Assembly: GCF_019242955.1 (NCBI RefSeq)
Contig: NZ_CP066129.1
Span: 2,976,001 to 3,040,000, forward strand
DNA: 64,000 nucleotides
Source: Morganella morganii
GTDB lineage: Bacteria; Pseudomonadota; Gammaproteobacteria; Enterobacterales; Enterobacteriaceae
Direction: 5' to 3'
Below, piece after piece: positions 1 through 7,494 of this stretch. The position numbers were made by a program, and so were the translations under genes. Each line of letters opens with the position of its first letter. Positions within the stretch are counted from its first letter, which is position 1. The notes beneath the pieces were generated by a model. The model searched no databases. It was not told the DNA's origin and saw only the letters and a list, made by a program, of their open reading frames with translations.

Positions 1-508
1 GGATTCTTCAATAATTTCGGTTTTAAAGCCGCGGCTTTCTGCCCAGCGCAGATACATACGCAGCAGCATGCTTGCCCAGTCCTGAGCTTCTGTACCGCCG
101 GAACCGGCCTGGAGGTCGAGGTAGCAGTCAGCGCTGTCATATTCACCGGAGAACATCCGGCGGAATTCCAGCTGGCCGAGTTTATCCTCCAGCCCTTTCA
201 GCTCTTCAACAGCTTCATTAAAGGTTTCTTCGTCATCCGCTTCGACAGCGAGTTCCAGAAGACCACTGACATCCTCAAGCCCCTGGTCAAGGTCATCAAT
301 CGTTTCCACGATGGCTTCCAGAGAGGCGCGTTCCTTACCGAGTGCCTGGGCACGTTCAGGTTCATTCCAGACGTCAGGCTGTTCCAGCTCAGCGTTAACT
401 TCTTCTAAGCGCTCTTTCTTGGCATCGTAGTCAAAGATACCCCCGAAGCACCGAAGTACGTTCAGTCAAATCCTGGATCTGATTTTTTACCGGGTTAATT
501 TCAAACAT
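1..508 (-). CDS. prfB: Peptide chain release factor 2, 5' part (runs off the left edge)
   Basis: Class I release factor that reads UGA and UAA and triggers peptidyl-tRNA hydrolysis on the ribosome. Only about the first 169 residues are present; the GGQ and SPF recognition regions lie outside the window. The N-terminus ([16 protein letters not shown]) is typical of RF2. Codon 26 is an in-frame UGA followed by C, preceded by CUU and a purine-rich GGGGGU, so the reading frame must shift +1 to continue as [12 protein letters not shown]. This is the known autoregulatory frameshift of prfB and not a mutation. It lies just downstream of recJ in the same orientation, as in E. coli, where lysS would follow. 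Confidence 0.96.
430..445 (-). promoter_or_regulatory. prfB programmed +1 frameshift site
   Basis: On the minus strand the site reads CGGGGGTATCTTTGAC. GGGGGU acts as an internal Shine-Dalgarno sequence, CUU is the slippery codon, and UGA-C is a poorly terminating stop at codon 26. Low RF2 slows termination and favours the shift, giving autoregulation. The layout matches the E. coli site except for one base upstream of the G run. Confidence 0.95.
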
Positions 509-612
509 GTCTTTTATCTTTTTGTTGATTGTCAGGTAATAATGTGAGAACTGTACATTGTAACGAAAATCCGGTCATCATGACAGCACTGCAACCCCCT
601 TTCGGACTAAAA

Positions 613-2346
613 TTAATCCGGCCAGATATGTTCTATCAGTAACTGCACACTGCGCTGCCCGCGGAACTCATTCACATCCAGTTTGTAGGCGAGGCGAACC
701 CGCTGCACACTGTTGTCCGGCCAGTAATTTACATCAACGTTAAAAGCGATACCATCAAGCAGCGGACCGCCGCCTTCCGGTTCGATCATCACTTTCAGGT
801 GTTTTTCACCGACGATGCGCTGTTGCAGCAGACGGAATGTACCGTCAAACAACGGCTCCGGGAAACCCTGACCCCACGGCCCGCCTTCGCGCAGAAGCCC
901 GGCAGTTTCCAGTGTCATCTCCTGAGGCGGCAGCACCCCGTCACTCCAGATGACCCCGTGCAGCAGGCCCGGGTCGATCATATCATCTACCAGCGCGGCA
1001 AATTTATGCTGAAAATCAGGAAAACAGGATTCCGGCAGAGAAAGCCCGGCAGCCATTGCATGACCGCCGAATGCGGCCATCATTCCCGGATTGAGGGTAT
1101 CGAGCCGTTCGAGCACATCCCGCAGATGCAGACCGCTCACTGAGCGTCCCGAGCCTTTCAGCAGGCCGTCACCACAGGGAGCAAACGCAATTACCGGGCG
1201 GTGATAGCGCTCTTTGATACGTGAAGCAAGAATACCGACCACGCCCTGATGCCATTCCGGATGATACAGTGCAATACCCGACGGCATTTCTGTGGTGCTG
1301 TGCTCAATCTTACTGAACAGCGTCAGCGCTTCCTGCTGCATCCCCTGCTCTATCTCGCGCCGGGTCTGATTCAGGCCGTCCAGTTCATGCGCCAGCATAC
1401 GCGCTTTCGCCATATCATCGGTCAGCAGCAGTTCGACGCCGACTGACATATCATCCAGCCTGCCCGCTGCATTAAGACGCGGCCCGAGAGCAAAACCCAA
1501 ATCACTCGCGACCAGTGCGGATGCCTGCCGTTTGGAGATTTCCAGCAGTGCGGTGATCCCGGCACAGCAGCGTCCCGCACGGATGCGGTTCAGCCCCTGA
1601 TGCACCAGAATCCGGTTATTCTGATCGAGCGGCACTACGTCCGCCACGGTGCCCAGCGCCACCAGATCCAGCAGTTCCGCCAGATTCGGCTCGGCAATAT
1701 TCTGCTGTGCAAACCAGCCGTCCGCCCGCAACGATGCCCGCAGCGCAGACATCAGGTAAAAGGTCACACCGACCCCCGCCAGGGATTTGGAGAGAAAACC
1801 ACAATCCGCCAGGTTCGGGTTAATAATCGCTTCCGCCGGCGGGAGGATTTCCCCCGGCAGATGGTGATCGGTCACAATCACGCGGATTCCGGCGGCATGA
1901 GCAGCGGCGACACCGTCATGAGAGGAGATGCCGTTATCCACTGTCATAATCAGCTCCGCCCCTTTGCGGCGGGCCTGCTCTGTCACCTGAGCGCTGAGCC
2001 CGTAGCCGTCCTCAAAACGGTTGGGGACAAGAAAATCCACTTGCCGGAAGCCCATCCGGTGCAGTGCACGGACAGACAGTGCGGTACTGGTCGCACCGTC
2101 AGCGTCAAAATCGCCGACAATCACAATCCGCTGATTCTGATGAAGTGCCTCTTTCAGTAATGCGACGGCCTGATCGATACCACTGAGCTGACCGTAATTA
2201 AGCAGTCCGCGGGCACCGCGTTCCAGTTGCTCTGCGGAGGTAATCCCTCTGGCGGCATACAGACGGCATAACAGCTCAGAGCGGTCAGGGGCAAGCAGTG
2301 CGGTGTAATCCGCTGCTTCGCGGCGGCGGAGTTCTGTTTTTATCAT
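613..2346 (-). CDS. recJ: Single-stranded-DNA-specific 5'-3' exonuclease RecJ
   Basis: Degrades single-stranded DNA 5' to 3' in RecF-pathway recombination, mismatch repair and stalled-fork processing. At 577 residues it has the usual length. The DHH phosphoesterase motifs are visible: the D-F-D-A-D cluster near residues 79-83, VDNG near 136-139 and DHH at 160-162. A DHHA1-type segment with GGHAMAAG follows in the second half and an OB-like C-terminal region ends the protein. It sits 22 nt downstream of dsbC in the xerD-dsbC-recJ-prfB order seen in E. coli, which suggests cotranscription. No disruption seen. Confidence 0.97.
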   Translation of the reverse strand: MIKTELRRREAADYTALLAPDRSELLCRLYAARGITSAEQLERGARGLLNYGQLSGIDQAVALLKEALHQNQRIVIVGDFDADGATSTALSVRALHRMGFRQVDFLVPNRFEDGYGLSAQVTEQARRKGAELIMTVDNGISSHDGVAAAHAAGIRVIVTDHHLPGEILPPAEAIINPNLADCGFLSKSLAGVGVTFYLMSALRASLRADGWFAQQNIAEPNLAELLDLVALGTVADVVPLDQNNRILVHQGLNRIRAGRCCAGITALLEISKRQASALVASDLGFALGPRLNAAGRLDDMSVGVELLLTDDMAKARMLAHELDGLNQTRREIEQGMQQEALTLFSKIEHSTTEMPSGIALYHPEWHQGVVGILASRIKERYHRPVIAFAPCGDGLLKGSGRSVSGLHLRDVLERLDTLNPGMMAAFGGHAMAAGLSLPESCFPDFQHKFAALVDDMIDPGLLHGVIWSDGVLPPQEMTLETAGLLREGGPWGQGFPEPLFDGTFRLLQQRIVGEKHLKVMIEPEGGGPLLDGIAFNVDVNYWPDNSVQRVRLAYKLDVNEFRGQRSVQLLIEHIWPD

Positions 2347-2368
2347 AACAACCTGATTATGCTATTAA

Positions 2369-3061
2369 TTATTTATTTACTAATTCAGCAATTTTATCCG
2401 CAGATAAGTAACCGGCAATCAGTGTTCCGTCTTCCAGGACTATCGCCGGGGTGCCGGTGATGCCGAATTTCAGGCCGAGATTATAGTGTTTACTGATATC
2501 AATATTACAGCTGTCTATCTGCGGGATCGGCTCATTACGGAACGCACCGTCCAGCGCTTTGGTTTTAAACCCGTTACACCAGACAGACTGCATCTCCCGC
2601 CCGACCGCAGATTCCGGCCCTTTGCGCGGAAACGCCAGATAACGGACGGTAATTCCCTTATCGTTTAAAGCTTTATTTTCATTATGCAGTTTGAGGCAGT
2701 ACGGACAGGTGATATCCGTAAAGACCGTAATAACATGATTTTCGCGCTGAGATTTATAAATGATCATCTCATTTTCAAGACTGTTCAGTTCCTCCAGCAG
2801 CACATTATTGGTGATATTTTTCGGGGTTTTACCGCTCATATCAAACATCGGCCCCTGCAGCAGATAACGGCCGTCATCGCTGATATAAAAAACACCCTGT
2901 GCAGTGGCAACCGATGAGACACCGGGTACCGGTGACGGACGGATCATGGTGGCGGTCATGTCCATTTTGCCCAGCGCTGCTTTGATTTCGTTTTCCCCGG
3001 CAACCGCGCCGTGACAGAACACCAGCAGAGCTGCCAGTGCGGATGATACAATTTTCAGCAT
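2369..3061 (-). CDS. dsbC: Periplasmic disulfide isomerase DsbC
   Basis: V-shaped homodimeric isomerase that reshuffles wrong disulfides in periplasmic proteins and is kept reduced by DsbD. The first ~22 residues form a Sec signal peptide with a hydrophobic core and an AVAG cleavage region. The N-terminal dimerisation domain is followed by a thioredoxin-fold domain with the catalytic C-P-Y-C at about 119-122. A second cysteine pair in the last third (VWCNGF and DSCNI) matches the structural disulfide of the family. Length 230 aa is close to the E. coli precursor. It lies 12 nt after xerD and 22 nt before recJ. Confidence 0.96.
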   Translation of the reverse strand: MLKIVSSALAALLVFCHGAVAGENEIKAALGKMDMTATMIRPSPVPGVSSVATAQGVFYISDDGRYLLQGPMFDMSGKTPKNITNNVLLEELNSLENEMIIYKSQRENHVITVFTDITCPYCLKLHNENKALNDKGITVRYLAFPRKGPESAVGREMQSVWCNGFKTKALDGAFRNEPIPQIDSCNIDISKHYNLGLKFGITGTPAIVLEDGTLIAGYLSADKIAELVNK

Positions 3062-3073
3062 ACTCTTTCCTTA

Positions 3074-3988
3074 TCAGCCGCGCGGATGGTGCTGCTGATG
3101 CAGCGAGCGTAACCGCTCCGTCGCGACATGGGTATAAATTTGCGTGGTGGATAAATCACTGTGCCCCAGCAGCATCTGCACCACCCGCAGATCCGCCCCG
3201 TGATTGAGCAGATGGGTGGCAAAGGCATGGCGCAGCACGTGCGGTGAAAGTTTTTCTGTCGCAATCCCTGCCACCACCGCATAGTGTTTGATACGGTGCC
3301 AGAATGTCTGCCGCGTCATCTGCCGCCCGAGCTTACTCGGAAACAGCACATCTGCGGCCTGTCCGTTCAGCAGCGCCGGTCTGGCCTGTGCCAGATAGAC
3401 CTCCAGCCAGTAGACAGCTTCTTCCCCCATCGGCACCAGGCGCTCTTTATTGCCTTTACCGATCACGCGGATCACCCCCTGACGCAGACTGACATCCGGC
3501 AGAGACAGTGATACCAGTTCCGTCACGCGAAGACCACAGGCGTAGAGTACCTCCAGCATGGCTTTATCGCGCAGTTCGAGAGCATCGGTAACATCCGGTG
3601 CCGCCAGCAGGTCATCCACCTGGCTTTCACTTAAATCTTTCGGCAGCCGGGCGGGCAGTTTGGGTGCCGACAGCTGAATGGTCGGGTCATCCGTCCGCAG
3701 TTTTTCGCGGTAGCAATACTGGAAAAACCGGCGCAGCGAACTGAGCATCCGCGCCGAACTGGTGGCTTTGTAACCGCGATCCAGTCTGTCTGCCAGAAAA
3801 GCCTGCAAATCAAGGGTGGTCAGTGATAACCAGTCCAAATCCTGCGGTGCCAGCCAGTCCGCCAGTGCCTGCAAATCCAGGCGGTAGGATGCCAGGGTGT
3901 TTTCCGATAAATTCTGTTCCAGCCAGATAGTATCAAGAAACTGCTCTGTCAGTGCATCACTTTCGCTGTGTTGTACGGCGTCCTTCAC
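3074..3988 (-). CDS. xerD: Site-specific tyrosine recombinase XerD
   Basis: With XerC, resolves chromosome dimers at dif at the septum under FtsK control. The N-terminal SAM-like core-binding domain covers about residues 10-95. The catalytic domain carries the full set R154, K178, H250, R253, H276 and nucleophile Y285. The C-terminal HQQHHPRG tail resembles the E. coli protein. The start is GTG, with a GGGAGGT Shine-Dalgarno sequence 5 nt upstream. The protein is 304 aa against 298 in E. coli because the N-terminus is slightly longer. It is the first gene of the xerD-dsbC-recJ group and diverges from fldB. Confidence 0.97.
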   Translation of the reverse strand: MKDAVQHSESDALTEQFLDTIWLEQNLSENTLASYRLDLQALADWLAPQDLDWLSLTTLDLQAFLADRLDRGYKATSSARMLSSLRRFFQYCYREKLRTDDPTIQLSAPKLPARLPKDLSESQVDDLLAAPDVTDALELRDKAMLEVLYACGLRVTELVSLSLPDVSLRQGVIRVIGKGNKERLVPMGEEAVYWLEVYLAQARPALLNGQAADVLFPSKLGRQMTRQTFWHRIKHYAVVAGIATEKLSPHVLRHAFATHLLNHGADLRVVQMLLGHSDLSTTQIYTHVATERLRSLHQQHHPRG

Positions 3989-4121
3989 CGCTGACCTCCC
4001 GTTTGAATTCCCGTGTCAGAATTAACTTATCTTCTGTTACAATACCGTAATCCTGTGATGAAAGCAGCGGACAGACGCAGCGTGCTTTCATTTTTTACCT
4101 GATACACAGCAGAATAAACAG

Positions 4122-4640
4122 ATGAAAATTGGTCTTTTTTATGGTTCCAGCACCTGCTATACCGAAATGGCAGCTGAAAAAATCCGTGATATTTTAGGTG
4201 ATGATCTCGTTGAACTCCATGATGTGAAAGAGACAGATCTGCAACTGATGGAAAGCTACCCGGTGCTGATCCTCGGTATTCCGACCTGGGATTTCGGTGA
4301 AATCCAGGAAGACTGGCTGGCGGTGTGGGATCAGTTGCCGCAGCTGAATTTATCGGGAAAAATTGTCGCCATGTACGGCATGGGTGACCAGGTGGATTAC
4401 AGCGACTGGTTCCTGGACGCTTTGGGTTATCTGCATCAGCAGCTGCAATCATCCGGGGTGAAATTTGCCGGTTACTGGCCGGTGGATGGTTATACCTTCA
4501 CCAGCCCGAAAGCCCTGACGCCGGACGGCAAACACTTTGTCGGGCTGGCACTTGATGATGTCAATCAGTATGACGAGAGCGAAGAGCGTATCGCCACATG
4601 GTGCATGCAGGTGCTTGAGGAAGTACAGGAGCTGCTGTGA
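4122..4640 (+). CDS. fldB: Flavodoxin 2 (FldB)
   Basis: Small FMN-binding electron carrier of the long-chain flavodoxin type. The phosphate-binding loop GSSTCYTE at residues 8-15 and the IPTWDFGE segment near 56 are the expected FMN contacts, and the 172-aa length matches FldB. It is divergent from xerD, as in E. coli. In E. coli fldB belongs to the SoxRS regulon; no clear SoxS box was identified here. The 3' end is convergent with ygfX, separated by only 5 nt. Confidence 0.94.
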   Translation: MKIGLFYGSSTCYTEMAAEKIRDILGDDLVELHDVKETDLQLMESYPVLILGIPTWDFGEIQEDWLAVWDQLPQLNLSGKIVAMYGMGDQVDYSDWFLDALGYLHQQLQSSGVKFAGYWPVDGYTFTSPKALTPDGKHFVGLALDDVNQYDESEERIATWCMQVLEEVQELL

Positions 4641-4645
4641 ACGGG

Positions 4646-5053
4646 TCAGATATCCGGATACTGCAAAAGCAGCTGATTAAGGCTGCTCCATGCCTCGGCC
4701 GGGACACTGTCAGAGGCTATCCACAGGTATTTCTGCCGCCCGGATGTCAGTGAGCGCAGATGCAGACGGATACCAAGCCGTGTGATATACGGCGGTTTGG
4801 TGATCTCCCATTCACTTTTACGCCACAAAATCCGGTTATGGTTTTGCAGACTTGCAGGACCGGCGCGTTTGCTGATTTTATACTGTGTCCGTCCCCAGCC
4901 CGCTATCAGCAGCAGTGTCAGCGGCAGCCAGATAAATGACGTTTTGCCGGGCCAGGGCGCAAATAATACGCTCAGCACCAGCACACCGTAAATCAGCGTT
5001 GAAAAGACCTGAGTCTTAAATGAGACACGTAATACTGATTTCCATAAAACCAC
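4646..5053 (-). CDS. ygfX: YgfX inner-membrane protein (CptA-like)
   Basis: Small two-helix inner-membrane protein known as partner of SdhE/YgfY and described as a toxin-like inhibitor of MreB/FtsZ in E. coli; the exact role is debated. Two hydrophobic stretches are visible near residues 15-50. The start chosen is GTG, giving MVLWKSVLRV as in E. coli, with AGGGGG 6 nt upstream. This yields 135 aa, the same length as the E. coli protein; an upstream GTG would add eight residues with no Shine-Dalgarno support. Unlike the E. coli sdhE-ygfX overlap, 148 nt separate it from sdhE, and that spacer holds a nested hairpin. Confidence 0.85.
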   Translation of the reverse strand: MVLWKSVLRVSFKTQVFSTLIYGVLVLSVLFAPWPGKTSFIWLPLTLLLIAGWGRTQYKISKRAGPASLQNHNRILWRKSEWEITKPPYITRLGIRLHLRSLTSGRQKYLWIASDSVPAEAWSSLNQLLLQYPDI

Positions 5054-5095
5054 GGCCTGCCCCCTGTATCCTGACACAATGACAGCATCCGCTGT

Positions 5096-5133
5096 CCGGC
5101 TGAAAACCCGGTTTTCCCGGGCCCGTCAGCCGG
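5096..5133 (-). repeat. Nested inverted repeat between sdhE and ygfX
   Basis: Perfect 8-bp outer arms (CCGGCTGA and TCAGCCGG) enclose a second CCCGG/CCGGG stem. No U-run follows on the minus strand, so it is not a classical terminator. It could act as an RNA processing or stability element that uncouples sdhE from ygfX. Confidence 0.6.
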
Positions 5134-5201
5134 AAAATATACGGTATTCCGCCCCGGTTTCCTATGGAATAACTGTGACCGGTTATTACGTTCCCCGGCG
5201 G

Positions 5202-5489
5202 TCAGTCCGGATAATATGCCGAATTCTGTGCCGCCATCCGTGCCTGATTACGTTCCTGAATCAGCCGGATAATCTGATACAGCGCCTCATCATCCGGGCG
5301 GCCTTTATTCATCAGCCAGTTAAACAGATCCGGGTCCGGGCAGGTCAGCAGCTGAATAAAATCCTGTTTCTGACCATCGGTCAGCGTGTCATATTCATGC
5401 TGAAAAAACGGCATAATCGCAATATCCAGTTCCCGCATGCCGCGACGGCAGGCCCAGTGGATGCGGGCTTTATTTTCAATATCTAACAC
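5202..5489 (-). CDS. sdhE: FAD assembly factor SdhE
   Basis: Small helical protein that promotes covalent FAD attachment to the flavoprotein subunits of succinate dehydrogenase and fumarate reductase. The conserved RGMRELD loop, which contacts the flavoprotein, is near residues 15-21 and is followed by a PFF segment. The open frame extends 43 codons further upstream, but the homologous start is GTG ([17 protein letters not shown]), with AAGGA 7 nt upstream. This gives 95 aa against 88 in E. coli, with a longer polar C-terminal tail. It is divergent from ygfZ, the usual arrangement. Confidence 0.93.
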   Translation of the reverse strand: MLDIENKARIHWACRRGMRELDIAIMPFFQHEYDTLTDGQKQDFIQLLTCPDPDLFNWLMNKGRPDDEALYQIIRLIQERNQARMAAQNSAYYPD

Positions 5490-5766
5490 CGGTATATCCT
5501 TTTTATTGAGAAGCGGTTTATCAGACCGGTAAACATCACTGATGATATCAGCGTAGCCTACCAAGCCCTGACAATAAAGAAAATCGTCTGCCGCACATGC
5601 CGGAGAAAAATGCGGCACAGGCGGAAAAATTCCGGTTATCCGCAGCAGCGGATTTCATTATCACTCCGCACGCAGCGCATCACACAAAGGGTCAATAATA
5701 TTCTCTTGCAATGTCTGTTATCTCTTTTACCATACATTGCACAGCTCTCCGGACAGGTAAAACATC

Positions 5767-6750
5767 ATGAACACAGAAACAACCGCATTACTCCCGCAAC
5801 TGAGTGATTCTCTGCCTTTAACACGCGTTGCCCTCAGTGATCTGGCGCTGGTCACTATCACAGGGCCGGACAGTCAGAAATACCTTCAGGGTCAGGTTAC
5901 CGCCGATATCGACGCCCTGGCTGATGATCAGCATGTGCTGTGTGCACATTGCGATGCCAAAGGAAAAATGTGGAGTGACCTGCGTCTGTTTCATTATAAG
6001 GACGGCTACGCCTACCTTATCCGCCGCAGTGCGCTGGATACCCAGCTTGCGGAACTGAAAAAATATGCCGTTTTCTCCAAAATTACGATTGCCGCTGATG
6101 ATAGCGCTGTACTGACCGGAATTGCCGGCCACGGCGCAGCAGACGCCTTACAGCCGCACTTCAGCGCTATACCGGATGCTGACAGTCAGGTTGTCAGCAG
6201 CAATGACACCACACTGCTGTATCTGCCGCTGCCGCAGGGGCGTTTTATTCTGATCCACTCCGCAGAGCAGGCAAATGCCTTAGCGGACACCCTGTCCCTG
6301 CCGTCCGCTGCTGATACTCAGTGGACCGCGCTGGATATCGAAGCCGGTTACGCCGTGATTGATGCGGCGACAGTGAATGAATTTCTGCCGCAGGCAACAA
6401 ACCTGCAATCCCTGCCGCGGGGTATCTGCTTTAAGAAAGGCTGTTATACCGGGCAGGAAATGGTGGCCCGCGCCAAATTCCGCGGTGCCAACAAACGCGC
6501 TATGTTCACACTTATCGGCCACAGCCGCCATGTGCCGGTCGCCGGTGATGATGCCGAACGTCAGTTAGGTGAAAACTGGCGCCGTACCGGGACTATCCTG
6601 GCCGCTGTCCGCCTGAGTGATGAACGTGTTCTGGTGCAGATTGTGATGAATAATGATACGGAGGAAGAGGCTGTCTTCCGTATCCGTGAAGATGAAGAAA
6701 GCCGCCTGAGTCTCTTCCCGCTGCCGTACTCCTTTACTGAAGAAGCCTGA
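5767..6750 (+). CDS. ygfZ: tRNA-modifying / Fe-S maturation factor YgfZ
   Basis: Folate-binding GcvT-like protein that supports the assembly or repair of certain Fe-S enzymes, including the MiaB tRNA thiolation enzyme. The family signature K-G-C-Y-T-G-Q-E is present near residues 222-229, including its conserved cysteine. Length 327 aa matches E. coli (326). It is divergent from sdhE across 277 nt that holds both promoters and no gene. In E. coli the neighbour downstream is yqfA; here an HD-domain gene follows instead. Confidence 0.95.
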   Translation: MNTETTALLPQLSDSLPLTRVALSDLALVTITGPDSQKYLQGQVTADIDALADDQHVLCAHCDAKGKMWSDLRLFHYKDGYAYLIRRSALDTQLAELKKYAVFSKITIAADDSAVLTGIAGHGAADALQPHFSAIPDADSQVVSSNDTTLLYLPLPQGRFILIHSAEQANALADTLSLPSAADTQWTALDIEAGYAVIDAATVNEFLPQATNLQSLPRGICFKKGCYTGQEMVARAKFRGANKRAMFTLIGHSRHVPVAGDDAERQLGENWRRTGTILAAVRLSDERVLVQIVMNNDTEEEAVFRIREDEESRLSLFPLPYSFTEEA

Positions 6751-6828
6751 TTTCCCGTCACCACCCGGCGCAGCGACTCCCTGTCTCTGCGTCCGGGGTA
6801 TTCTGTATGAGTCTGTATTGAGGTTGTT

Positions 6829-7434
6829 ATGTCATCAGCTGTTGCTGCACAGAAAGTCATTCCTTTTTCTCAGTTAATTACCTTTGTTATGGAGCTGGAT
6901 AAGCTCAAAAGCGTTTACCGCAAAACCCGCCTGCTGAACAATGAACGTCAGGAAAACTCCGCTGAACACAGCTGGCATTTTGCTGTAACCGCAATGGCGT
7001 TTGCGCCGTATGTTGAGGATGCGGATATGCTGCGCATCCTGAAAATGGCACTGCTGCATGATGTGGTGGAAATTGACGCCGGTGATGTGCTGGTCTTTGA
7101 CCTGGCCGCCCGTGAAGCGGTCGCAGAAAAAGAAGTCGCTGCCGCAAAACGGATTTTCGGTCTGCTGCCGCAGCCGCAGGCCGGTGAGTTTCAGGTGCTG
7201 TGGAATGAGTATGATGCAGCAGAAACCCGCGAAGCTCGTATCGCCAACATGATCGACCGCGTAATGCCGGTACTGATGAATCTGCACAACAACGGTCAGA
7301 GCTGGGTGGAAAATAACATTTCACTGGAACAGGTGATTGATCGCACGAAATTTATCGCGGATGTACATCCGGCATTCTGGGCATGGCTGCGTGCCGAACT
7401 GGATACCGCGAAGCAGAAAGGCTGGCTGCGCTGA
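6829..7434 (+). CDS. HD-domain hydrolase, HDDC2/YGK1-like
   Basis: Predicted metal-dependent phosphohydrolase of the HD superfamily. Metal-ligand candidates are H47 (in AEHSWH), H77-D78 (in LLHDVVE) and D143 (in MIDRV), an arrangement found in the HDDC2-type 5'-deoxynucleotidase family. The substrate here is unknown; deoxynucleoside monophosphates are a guess from that family. At 201 aa it is full length. It is not YfbR, whose sequence around the HD motif differs. It sits downstream of ygfZ in the same orientation and ends at a strong two-way terminator shared with gcvP. Confidence 0.8.
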   Translation: MSSAVAAQKVIPFSQLITFVMELDKLKSVYRKTRLLNNERQENSAEHSWHFAVTAMAFAPYVEDADMLRILKMALLHDVVEIDAGDVLVFDLAAREAVAEKEVAAAKRIFGLLPQPQAGEFQVLWNEYDAAETREARIANMIDRVMPVLMNLHNNGQSWVENNISLEQVIDRTKFIADVHPAFWAWLRAELDTAKQKGWLR

Positions 7435-7435
7435 T

Positions 7436-7475
7436 AAAAAAGGCCGGTTGTGATAACACAACCGGCCTTTTCTTT
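7436..7475. terminator. Bidirectional Rho-independent terminator
   Basis: A perfect 14-bp stem (AAAGGCCGGTTGTG with its complement) and a 4-nt loop, flanked by A-rich sequence on the left and TCTTT on the right. It can end transcripts from the HD-domain gene on the plus strand and from gcvP on the minus strand. Confidence 0.92.
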
Positions 7476-7494
7476 ATCGTTTACCGTTTACCGG

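Noticed and set aside
421-508. Apparent stop in prfB suggesting a pseudogene
   Set aside because: It is the standard programmed +1 frameshift with all its elements.
6764-6797. Hairpin between ygfZ and the HD-domain gene as a terminator
   Set aside because: The stem is imperfect with a bulge and no T-run follows.
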